From Thermoanaerobaculia bacterium (lineage in GTDB: Bacteria; Bacteroidota; Bacteroidia; Chitinophagales; Saprospiraceae): DNA of 10,638 nt. Position numbers and translations under genes: made by a program. Below, piece after piece: positions 1-5,742 of this stretch. Within the stretch, counting starts at the first letter, position 1. Each line of letters begins with the position of its first letter. The notes beneath the pieces are model-generated. The model was not told the origin of the DNA. It searched no databases and saw nothing but the letters and a program-made list of their open reading frames with translations. Location of the stretch: contig JAKLJF010000018.1 in NCBI GenBank assembly GCA_023151335.1, positions 7,909 through 18,546 on the forward strand. Reading direction: 5' to 3'.

Positions 1-1
1 T

Positions 2-462
2 TTGCCGGATCAGTCAGGCCTGGAAGTGTGCGCCTTGTTGCGTAAATCCTGCCCCGATGTAAAAATTCTGGCCCTGTCAATGCACAATGATGAAAGTTTT
101 ATCAGCGCGATGCTGACCCACGGCGCACAGGGCTATGTGTTGAAAAATACCGGAAAAGCCGAATTGTGCGCCGCTATTCGCACCCTGGCCGCGGGAAAAA
201 CCTATTTCAGCCAGGAAGTGACCGACACGATGATGCAAAGCCTGATGCGCGAACGCAAAGCCGGCGCCACTAAAGAGGCGCCCAACGGGAAGTACTGAAG
301 CTGATCATGGACGAACGCACCACCCAGGAAATTGCGGCACAACTATTTCTGTCGGAAAAAACCGTGGAAAGCCACCGGGCGGCTTTGCTGGCCAAATTAG
401 GCGCCCGCAACACGGCCGGACTGGTAAAAGCGGCTCTGCAGTGGAATATCTTAAATGAATAA
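2..462 (+). CDS. NarL/FixJ-family response regulator, 5' partial and frame-broken
   Basis: This is a DNA-binding response regulator, expected to be phosphorylated by the histidine kinase that follows. The window opens inside the receiver domain: LPDQSGLEV matches the stretch after the phospho-acceptor Asp, which lies outside the window. ALSMHNDESF supplies the conserved Ser of beta-4, and GYVLKNT the conserved Lys of beta-5. This frame stops at 296-298. A different frame then gives a complete LuxR-type HTH from EVLKLIMDERTTQEIAA through LSEKTVESHRAALLAKLG, ending at TAA 460-462. The second frame has a stop at 271-273, so the break lies between about 274 and 295. One missing base (or two extra) would join the halves into one normal protein. 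Either the gene is inactive or the sequence has an indel error. Family assignment is firm; integrity is not. Confidence 0.85.
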
Positions 463-500
463 GCGCCTGATTATCAGGAAATAATCTGATCGACAAACAC

Positions 501-2297
501 TTGATCAAACTATCGCACTATGACGACATCCTGCCGCTTTTCCGGAAGACGGCAGTATATTTTTTGTTGGCGCTCCCCGCATGGCTGCCCGCGCAGGAAG
601 GTTTTGAAGACAAGCTGAACCATGAACAAATTCAGAACCTGCTCTCCAAAGGCATTGAAACCGGCGACGACGGCATGCAGGCTTTGGGCTGGTACAAATG
701 GGCGATCTACCGGGAGACCGAAATGGGAAACCGCGACTCGGCCTTTCAATACCTCCGGCGCAGCGCCGACCTCTTTCTCACAGACAAGGATACCCTTGCC
801 TATCACAGGGTAAGAACCGAACTGGCCGTGCGGATGGCCGAACGCGGCCTGGTCAGCGATGCTGTCGAAATTCAGCGGGAAGCGCGCGCTTATTTTAAAA
901 AAACAGATAACCGGCGGCTGGAGACCCTCGTTTTGGCGCAAATGAGCCGTTTGCTCGAAATGCGCGGCGATACCGCTGAAGCCTCCGTGTTGCGCAGGGA
1001 ATTCCGCGAAAAAAGCCTCCAACTCAACGACACCCTGCTCCTCATCAATGTATTCGTCGATGAGGTGGGCTACCTGCAAGGCAGAAAAGCATACCGCGAC
1101 GCCATTTCCATGGCTTTCCGCGTCCTCGACCTGTCGGAAAAAACCGGTAATGCAGCCTATGTGACCTGGGCTGAATATCAAATCGGTTATCTGAACGAGC
1201 TGAATCGGGACTACCTTATGTCACTGCGTTTCCTGAATCGCGCAGAAAAATCCAATCCACCCCTGGATGCCGCGCGGCGCTTAAAAATTTATCAGCACAA
1301 AGCGACAGTATATCAAAAGCTCGACAGCCTGTCTCAAGCAATGGATTACGCCCAACGGGCCATCAGCCTGGGCGATACCCTGCTGAACCGTTACCGCACC
1401 GGCGCATCCGACCGCCTGGCAGTACTATACGGCGTAGAAGAAAAATCGCGGCTGCTCGAAGCTATGACCCGCGAAAAAAAGGCCATTGAAATATCCATCC
1501 GGCAACAACGCGATTTTTTCTACGTCCTGCTGTTGTTTTTCGGCGCCATCATCCTGGCCCTGATTTTCATTGTCCGGGATTACAAACACCGTTTGTACAC
1601 CAACCGCGTCATCGCCCAGCAAAACGAAAAGATCAACCAGCAAACCATCCGCCAACTGGAAGACGCGCTGAAAATCGAATCCATGCAAAGTATGCTGGAA
1701 GGCCAGGAAAGCGAACGCAGGCGGATCGCCCATGACCTGCACGACAGCCTCGGCGGATTGCTGGCCGCCACCCGCATGCGGCTGGATAATTTATCGGGTA
1801 AAGTCCCCGGCCTTCCGGGAAACGAAGAGCTGAACAAAATAAAAAGCCTGCTTGACGACACTATAGCCGAAACCCGCCAAATCGCCCGAAACCTGCAACC
1901 GGGCAACCTCCATCAATTCGGACTGATGAAAGCCGTGCGTGACCTGATCGTCCGCGTGCAGATGGAAGGCGGACCAGCCATCGATTTCCAGCACTTCGGC
2001 GATTTTACCAATTTGGATCATACCCTCGCTCTCAATTGTTATCGCATCGTACAGGAGTTATTACAAAACAGCCTGAAACACGCCTCGGCCACCGAAATTC
2101 TGGTGCAACTGACCCGCACGGAAAACGAACTCGCCCTGCTGGTGGAAGACAATGGCACGGGATACGAACCCGGCATTACGCCCAAAGGGATGGGTACCGA
2201 CAATATTGCCCAACGGGTTTCTTTTCTAAAGGGTGAAATCAGCATACAATCGGCTAAAGGACAAGGCACCAGCTCCATGGTGACTATTCCGCTTTAA
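501..2297 (+). CDS. Two-component sensor histidine kinase, HisKA_3 type with periplasmic TPR-like sensor
   Basis: This membrane kinase probably phosphorylates the regulator encoded 38 bases upstream. Residues 14-32 form a signal-peptide-like segment (VYFLLALPAWLPAQ). Residues of about 40-300 are helical, TPR-like repeats that would sit in the periplasm. A single membrane span lies at about 339-360 (FFYVLLLFFGAIILALIFIV), followed by a coiled-coil linker. The dimerisation box ERRRIAHDLHDSLGG carries phospho-accepting His414. The HATPase_c domain has the N box at Asn523 (ELLQNSLKHA) and the G1 box at Asp550 (VEDNGTGY), so catalysis looks intact. No in-frame ATG exists before residue 59. TTG at 501 is chosen because it keeps the signal peptide. 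CTG at 486, six bases after AGGA at 476-479, is an alternative. Pairing with the NarL-type regulator fits the HisKA_3 class. Confidence 0.9.
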   Translation: MIKLSHYDDILPLFRKTAVYFLLALPAWLPAQEGFEDKLNHEQIQNLLSKGIETGDDGMQALGWYKWAIYRETEMGNRDSAFQYLRRSADLFLTDKDTLAYHRVRTELAVRMAERGLVSDAVEIQREARAYFKKTDNRRLETLVLAQMSRLLEMRGDTAEASVLRREFREKSLQLNDTLLLINVFVDEVGYLQGRKAYRDAISMAFRVLDLSEKTGNAAYVTWAEYQIGYLNELNRDYLMSLRFLNRAEKSNPPLDAARRLKIYQHKATVYQKLDSLSQAMDYAQRAISLGDTLLNRYRTGASDRLAVLYGVEEKSRLLEAMTREKKAIEISIRQQRDFFYVLLLFFGAIILALIFIVRDYKHRLYTNRVIAQQNEKINQQTIRQLEDALKIESMQSMLEGQESERRRIAHDLHDSLGGLLAATRMRLDNLSGKVPGLPGNEELNKIKSLLDDTIAETRQIARNLQPGNLHQFGLMKAVRDLIVRVQMEGGPAIDFQHFGDFTNLDHTLALNCYRIVQELLQNSLKHASATEILVQLTRTENELALLVEDNGTGYEPGITPKGMGTDNIAQRVSFLKGEISIQSAKGQGTSSMVTIPL

Positions 2298-2313
2298 ACG
2301 AATTTCAGGGTTT

Positions 2314-2338
2314 TCCCTTAAAAAAAAAGGGGATTTTT
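2314..2338 (+). terminator. Possible intrinsic terminator after the histidine kinase gene
   Basis: TCCCTT pairs with AAGGGGA across an A-rich loop, and five T residues (2334-2338) follow directly. It starts 16 bases after the kinase stop codon. The stem is short, and a competing AGGG-TTTT-CCCT hairpin (2307-2318) overlaps it. Confidence 0.35.
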
Positions 2339-2346
2339 ACGGATAG

Positions 2347-2374
2347 TTTAACCGTACCGACGCCCGTACATTTG
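2347..2374 (+). promoter_or_regulatory. Candidate Bacteroidota-type promoter in the gap before sodA
   Basis: TACATTTG at 2367-2374 fits the TAnnTTTG -7 consensus of the Bacteroidota primary sigma factor exactly. The upstream element is weak (TTTA at 2347-2350, 16-17 bases away). The -7 box lies inside a GC-rich hairpin (2362-2382, GCCCG-TAC / GTA-C-CGGGC), which could mean regulation or coincidence. A transcript from here would start near 2381. Confidence 0.3.
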
Positions 2375-2380
2375 TACCGG

Positions 2381-2663
2381 GCATCACAGAAACCGATTAC
2401 ACTATGCCCACTTGATAATACCCCCCCATTTTTTACATTCATTTCGTTCATCCAATATTCAAAACGCGTTTACCCCGTTCCGGCGAAAGCCGGGGCACCC
2501 CATCAAGGACAATATCGCGGCAGCCATGCCGCCATGTTCACACTCTTATTGCAGCATCGCCTTAGAGCAGCAACAACCCTAATCCGGCGATGCAGGCGGA
2601 CAAACACTATTCTGGTATCAAGCGCCCGTTGTTCAAAGGAGAACATCGGGCGCTGATCTTTTA
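2381..2663 (+). ncRNA. Candidate structured non-coding RNA or long structured leader (unrecognised)
   Basis: The 431 bases between the kinase and SOD genes hold no convincing protein gene but a run of stem-loops in one direction. (1) 2477-2496: CCGGC-GAAA-GCCGG, a GNRA tetraloop hairpin extendable to 8 pairs. (2) 2517-2532: GCGGCA-GCCA-TGCCGC. (3) 2554-2561 with 2586-2593: an 8-bp perfect stem closing a 24-base loop. (4) 2621-2654: a 13-of-14-bp stem followed by TCTTTT. A -7 box lies upstream at 2367-2374. I do not recognise tmRNA, RNase P, SRP, 6S or any riboswitch signature. A 52-codon open frame (2590-2748) crosses hairpin 4 and overlaps the sod start, so coding origin is not excluded. The 5' boundary is a guess; 2400-2470 shows little structure. 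Confidence 0.25.
2621..2662 (+). terminator. Strong hairpin with short T-run, terminator-like
   Basis: AGCGCCCGTTGTTC (2621-2634) pairs with GAACATCGGGCGCT (2641-2654) with one T-T mismatch around the loop AAAGGA. TCTTTT follows at 2657-2662. No protein gene on this strand ends nearby; the kinase stop is over 320 bases upstream. It would end a separate RNA, or insulate sodA, whose candidate promoter begins where the hairpin ends. Confidence 0.5.
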
Positions 2664-2691
2664 CGGGCAATTGGATGAACTTCTTACTTTG
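2659..2691 (+). promoter_or_regulatory. Candidate sodA promoter
   Basis: TTACTTTG at 2684-2691, followed by CA, is a one-mismatch version of the TAnnTTTG -7 box. TTTT at 2659-2662 lies 21 bases upstream in the position of the -33 element. Transcription would start near 2698, about 30 bases before the chosen sod start. This argues against the upstream ATG at 2675 as the start. Confidence 0.35.
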
Positions 2692-2728
2692 CAGGCTGTT
2701 TCCACACAAATCAAATCCGAAATTGAAA

Positions 2729-3337
2729 ATGGCATTCACACTTCCTGACTTACCCTACCCCCCTACCGCACTTGAACCGCATATCGACGCGCGCACCATG
2801 GAAATTCACCACGGCAAACACCATGCAGCATACGTCAACAACCTTAATGCTGCCCTTCAGGGCACTGAGCACGAGGGCAAAAGCCTTGAAGCATTGCTGG
2901 CAAACATATCCAAACTACCCGTGGCCGTGCGCAACAACGGCGGTGGGCATTGGAATCACACCATGTTCTGGGAAATCATGGCGCCAAATGCCGGCGGTAC
3001 GCCGGATGGTGACCTCGGCGCGGCTATTGACAAAACTTTCGGTTCCTTCGACGAATTTAAAAAACAATTCTCCGCGGCCGGCGCCACCCGCTTCGGCTCC
3101 GGCTGGGCATGGCTGTGCGTGGGTGAAGACGGCGGCCTCTTCGTCACTTCCACACCCAACCAAGACAATCCGCTGATGGACCTGGCCGAAAAACCCGGCC
3201 GCCCCATCCTCGGTCTCGACGTTTGGGAACACGCCTATTACCTCCACTACCAGAACCGCCGGCCCGATTATATTTCCGCCTGGTGGAATGTAGTGAACTG
3301 GAAAGAAGTGGCCAAACGTTATGCCGCGACCAAATGA
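2729..3337 (+). CDS. sodA: Superoxide dismutase, Fe/Mn family, probably Mn-dependent
   Basis: This cytosolic enzyme converts superoxide to hydrogen peroxide and oxygen. The 202-residue length is normal for the family. The N-terminal domain begins FTLPDLPYPPTALEPHIDA. The metal ligands are all present: His27 (MEIHHGKHH), His77 (GGGHWNHTMFW), Asp164 and His168 (DVWEHAYYLHY). Tyr35 is the active-site gateway residue. Gly73 together with Gln145 (TPNQDNPLM) is the arrangement typical of Mn enzymes, where the outer-sphere Gln comes from the C-terminal domain; Fe enzymes usually place it in the N-terminal domain. Metal preference is therefore inferred, and cambialistic behaviour cannot be excluded. 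The ATG at 2729 is preferred to that at 2675: the extra 18 residues do not resemble an export signal and would overlap the candidate promoter. There is no Shine-Dalgarno sequence. Confidence 0.97.
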   Translation: MAFTLPDLPYPPTALEPHIDARTMEIHHGKHHAAYVNNLNAALQGTEHEGKSLEALLANISKLPVAVRNNGGGHWNHTMFWEIMAPNAGGTPDGDLGAAIDKTFGSFDEFKKQFSAAGATRFGSGWAWLCVGEDGGLFVTSTPNQDNPLMDLAEKPGRPILGLDVWEHAYYLHYQNRRPDYISAWWNVVNWKEVAKRYAATK

Positions 3338-3341
3338 TTCT

Positions 3342-3451
3342 AAAAAGGTTTAACGGGTTGAGCGGGTTTAACGGGTTGAGCGGGTTCGGATAACCTTGGC
3401 GTCCCTGACAGAGAAGATCAAAGTATCCGAACCCGCTCAACCCGTTAAACC
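3342..3451 (-). terminator. 28-bp perfect inverted repeat between convergent sodA and folE, terminator-like
   Basis: Positions 3365-3392 and 3424-3451 are exact reverse complements over 28 bp, enclosing a 31-base loop. The right arm ends three bases before the folE stop codon. On the minus strand the structure leads into TTTTT (3342-3346), which suits a folE terminator, with the second tandem copy as an alternative 20-bp pairing register. On the plus strand no T-run follows, so termination of sodA here would rest on the hairpin alone. The pure 9-mer periodicity suggests a dispersed intergenic repeat element serving as a terminator; that is inference. Confidence 0.6.
3349..3384. repeat. Perfect 18-bp tandem duplication
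   Basis: TTTAACGGGTTGAGCGGG occurs twice in a row without mismatch (3349-3366 and 3367-3384). Each unit is itself two related 9-mers, TTTAACGGG and TTGAGCGGG, so the tract reads as four TTnAnCGGG steps followed by TTCGG. It begins 11 bases after the sodA stop. An inverted copy lies at 3424-3451. Confidence 0.95.
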
Positions 3452-3454
3452 TCG

Positions 3455-4150
3455 TTATTCAGGCATACGCGAATTGATAGCGAGCAGAAATTCCCGTTTT
3501 GTCATTTCATTCAGAAATTTGCCCGAATACTCCGCCGTAATGGTGCTGGCGCCGTGATGTTCCACCCCACGCGCCTGAACGCACATGTGTTTGGCATCGA
3601 TATATACCGCCACATCGTCGGTTTGAAGCGTATTTTTTAACTCATCTGCGATTTGTACGGTGAGGCGTTCCTGCACTTGCGGCCGCCGGGCGAAATAGTC
3701 TACAATACGATTCAGTTTGGATAACCCGATAACCCGCCCATTCGGAATATAAGCCACGTGCGCCACGCCGAAAATGGGCTGAAAGTGGTGTTCGCAAGTG
3801 CTTTGCAGCGGGATATTGCGCTCCACTACGAGGCGGCGATACTGATACTTGTTTTCAAAAGTGGTGGCCTTGGGTTTGTTGGCCGGGTTCAGTCCGCGAA
3901 AAATTTCCTGCACGTACATTTTGGCTACCCGTTGTGGGGTGCCGCGCAGGCTGTCGTCGTTCAGATCGAGTCCAAGAATTTCCATGATCCCGGCAAAATG
4001 ATCCGTGATCTGGGCTATCTTTTCCGTGTCGGTCAGATCAAAGGCGTGGTCGTGCATGGGAGTGTCGGCCGCGGAAGAGGCGTGAAGTTCGGCTAAATCG
4101 TCGGAGTCCTGAAAGGCTTCGTGGCGGCCGTTGAACAAGCGGTTTGTCAT
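3455..4150 (-). CDS. folE: GTP cyclohydrolase I
   Basis: The enzyme converts GTP to 7,8-dihydroneopterin triphosphate, the first step of tetrahydrofolate and other pterin synthesis. The protein is 231 residues from the chosen start. The catalytic core begins near residue 45. It carries SLRGTPQRVAKMY, the zinc-site motif STCEHHFQPIFG (Cys119, His122, with His121 catalytic), VIGLSKLNRIVDYFARRPQVQERL, and HMCVQARGVEHHGASTITAEYSG (Cys190 as third zinc ligand). All metal and catalytic positions are intact. The first 40 residues are poorly conserved and rich in Asp and His. The open frame extends upstream to an ATG at 4225. The ATG at 4150 is preferred because the added 25 residues look non-coding and contain a perfect palindrome (4199-4212). 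The gene faces sodA tail to tail. Confidence 0.96.
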   Translation of the reverse strand: MTNRLFNGRHEAFQDSDDLAELHASSAADTPMHDHAFDLTDTEKIAQITDHFAGIMEILGLDLNDDSLRGTPQRVAKMYVQEIFRGLNPANKPKATTFENKYQYRRLVVERNIPLQSTCEHHFQPIFGVAHVAYIPNGRVIGLSKLNRIVDYFARRPQVQERLTVQIADELKNTLQTDDVAVYIDAKHMCVQARGVEHHGASTITAEYSGKFLNEMTKREFLLAINSRMPE

Positions 4151-4198
4151 CAGAAAGGGAAATGAATGGCAGAATAAATCAATGTGCTGGTAAAAACC

Positions 4199-4212
4199 GG
4201 TGTTATAACACC
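4199..4212. promoter_or_regulatory. Perfect 14-bp palindrome upstream of folE, possible operator
   Basis: GGTGTTATAACACC reads identically on both strands. It lies 48 bases upstream of the folE start at 4150, a suitable place for a dimeric regulator to act. It has no loop, which favours protein binding over an RNA hairpin. The regulator is unknown. Confidence 0.35.
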
Positions 4213-4330
4213 CATTGCCATGCACTGTTTATTCTTCTGCCGATTTTTTTGGGAAAGGTTAAACGATTCCACTTCATTTGTCCGCTGTAAAACAAAGTAC
4301 TGAGATTACCGGAAATTGCGGCAGGCTACG

Positions 4331-4651
4331 TCAGACGCGCAAAAACCAACGAAAGTCCAGCACAGGCAACAAATGCCATTGAGCGCCAAAAGGATATTCC
4401 CCAAAGGTAAGCTTTGCTCCCCCCAGCAGCATGAACCGTTTGCCGGTTTGCCAGATCAGGCAAAGGCTGCTCTCGCTGAAGAAATCAAGACCGCCTTTTG
4501 GGAAAAAATAAGCGTCGGAAGTGGCGAGGTAGGCAAAACGCCCGAATAACCGGCCTTCAAAAGCCGCGCCGGCGATAAATCCGTAGCCCTTGTAGTAAAC
4601 CGCAGAACGGGGAAAAACTATCGGTAAATCAACTGCAGTGCGGTCTTCGTT
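4331..4651 (-). pseudogene. Remnant of an outer-membrane beta-barrel-like gene (C-terminal part, no start)
   Basis: The minus strand is open for 106 codons and ends at TGA (4331-4333), but has no start codon at its upstream end, where TAA (4652-4654) blocks it. The product has short alternating aromatic and hydrophobic strands separated by Gly/Pro/Asp turns: YYKGYGFIAGAAFEGR, GRFAYLATSDAYFFPKGG, RFMLLGGAKLTFGEYPFG. It ends in LDFRWFLRV, like the terminal strand of an outer-membrane barrel. An in-frame ATG at 4694-4696 exists, but the 14 codons from it to the TAA (MKSGSSRLNFQNLV) are not a signal peptide. The adjacent upstream DNA reads as strand-like peptides in the other two frames (VFAFEFSKFGLK, then FKTKTALQLIYR before a stop at 4618-4620), as expected if indels have broken the gene. 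Only about 75 bases separate it from the divergent SIMPL gene, so most of the N-terminus is missing. The exact family is not recognised. Confidence 0.5.
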
Positions 4652-4686
4652 TTAAACCAAATTTTGAAAATTCAAACGCGAAGACC
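4642..4686. repeat. 8-bp inverted repeat flanking an AT-rich dyad
   Basis: GGTCTTCG (4642-4649) and CGAAGACC (4679-4686) are exact reverse complements 29 bases apart. Between them lies AATTTTGAAAATT (4660-4672), itself a palindrome around a central base. It lies 39 bases upstream of the SIMPL gene start, so it could be a regulatory site, though chance is possible. Confidence 0.3.
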
Positions 4687-4724
4687 CCGATTTCATCGTT
4701 TGTTAAAAAAACAACTTTCCAGAT

Positions 4725-5717
4725 ATGAAACACCTGAACTTATTCCTGTCCATACTTCTGATCCCTGCTGTTGCTCCGGCCCAGGTAATGGGCAACTACG
4801 GCGAGCAGAACCAAAAACAGTATCAAAATGTGACGCCCAATGCGCAGTTCAGAGCTGTGCCCAAAAGTGCCCGCCTGCGCGACGATAACGTACTGGAAAT
4901 CTCGATCAACGCGCTGTCAAACCAACGCGCCGATTCGTACACGGCCATTTTCAGCGTATTGCAGGTGGGTAAAACCGCCGAAGAAACCAATACCCTGCTC
5001 AACAACCGGCTCAACGGTTTTCTGTCGGCCATTAAAGGCCTGGGTATTCCCGCTGCCGATATTTATGTCGACATGGTGAATTTTTTGCCCCGCTATGAGT
5101 ATGACGTGAGCAAAAAGTTATTTTCCAAAAAAACCTACACCGAAATCCCCAAAGGGTTCGAATTGCAAAAAAACGTCCACATCCGATATGCCAACCCCGG
5201 ACTACTGGATGATGTCGTGACCGCGGCCGCCCAGCAGGAAATTTACGACATCGTCAAGGTCGACTATTTTATCAACGATCCCAACAAGGTGTACAAAGAA
5301 CTGCGCGAAACCACATTCGCTTACCTGAATGATATCGAAGCGCGGTATCGTTCCATCGGTATACTGCTCGATTCGGCATACCTGATCACCGCGGAAAATG
5401 CCTGGGTCGCCTACCCCATCAACCGGTACGAAAGCTATCAGGCTTTCAGCACCCAACTGCTGGACCAGAGCGACAAAAACAACGCCGTCGTCAATACAGC
5501 CGACAAGCCTTTCAGCCGCTTCTACAATGCCATTCCGGCCAATGATTATGACATTGTCATCAATCCGCAGATCCTGGAGCCTGCCGTTCAGTTTTCTTAT
5601 AACCTTATTGCGCAATACACCCTCCCACCCTATAAACCGGCGGTAAAAACCGAGATCAAAAAAGAATTTATCTGGGTGACGCCGAACGGAGAGATTAAAA
5701 CCCTGAAAGTGGAATAG
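4725..5717 (+). CDS. Secreted SIMPL-domain (DUF541-like) protein
   Basis: The 330-residue protein starts with a Sec signal peptide (MKHLNLFLSILLIPAVAPAQ, cleavage near 20). From about residue 48 to 240 it follows the SIMPL/DUF541 pattern. A strand VLEISINALSNQRAD comes first, then EETNTLLNNRLNGFLSAIK and a GIPAADIYVDMVNFLPRYEY segment. After that come ELQKNVHIRY, a VTAAAQQEIYDIVKVDYF strand, and a helix of the KELRETTFAYLNDIEARY type. The C-terminal 90 residues are less typical and end in a strand-rich tail (FIWVTPNGEIKTLKVE). The family is periplasmic or surface-located, and its biochemical role is not settled. No cysteine lipobox is seen. The start is well placed for the signal peptide and has no Shine-Dalgarno sequence. 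The gene is convergent with the barrel gene, 20 bases away. Confidence 0.75.
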   Translation: MKHLNLFLSILLIPAVAPAQVMGNYGEQNQKQYQNVTPNAQFRAVPKSARLRDDNVLEISINALSNQRADSYTAIFSVLQVGKTAEETNTLLNNRLNGFLSAIKGLGIPAADIYVDMVNFLPRYEYDVSKKLFSKKTYTEIPKGFELQKNVHIRYANPGLLDDVVTAAAQQEIYDIVKVDYFINDPNKVYKELRETTFAYLNDIEARYRSIGILLDSAYLITAENAWVAYPINRYESYQAFSTQLLDQSDKNNAVVNTADKPFSRFYNAIPANDYDIVINPQILEPAVQFSYNLIAQYTLPPYKPAVKTEIKKEFIWVTPNGEIKTLKVE

Positions 5718-5742
5718 CCGGACGGGCGAAAACCGGACTATT
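5713..5742. terminator. Symmetric inverted repeat spanning both stop codons of convergent genes
   Basis: AATAGCCGG (5713-5721) pairs with CCGGACTATT (5733-5742) with a single bulged A. The two arms contain the TAG stops of the SIMPL gene (5715-5717) and of the opposing barrel gene (5738-5740). It could act as a compact two-way terminator, but no T-run follows on either strand. Confidence 0.35.

Noticed and set aside
274..295. Programmed -1 ribosomal frameshifting in the response regulator
   Set aside because: No X XXY YYZ heptamer in the correct register and no downstream pseudoknot that I can see; an indel is the simpler explanation.
510..1181. 223-codon open frame on the minus strand
   Set aside because: It is antisense to the histidine kinase sensor region and has no recognisable domain.
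2372..2656. 94-codon open frame on the plus strand before sodA
   Set aside because: No domain or signal, rich in Arg/Pro/Cys without pattern, and it crosses several hairpins; judged non-coding.
2381..2663. Known RNA classes such as tmRNA, RNase P, SRP RNA or a riboswitch
   Set aside because: None of their conserved core sequences could be found by eye; the region is reported only as an unassigned structured candidate.
2675..2728. Longer SOD start adding 18 residues
   Set aside because: The extension is not a plausible export signal and overlaps a candidate -7 box; family members begin at the FTLPDLPY segment.
3349..3451. CRISPR-like repeats
   Set aside because: Units are adjacent with no unique spacers and no cas genes are nearby; this is a tandem plus inverted repeat.
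4151..4225. Longer folE start adding 25 residues
   Set aside because: The added segment is Cys/His/Phe-rich without family similarity and contains a perfect palindrome; the start at 4150 gives a normal length.
4316..4549. 77-codon open frame on the plus strand
   Set aside because: It lies opposite the barrel-like minus-strand frame, has low-complexity polar composition, and matches no family; judged an antisense shadow.
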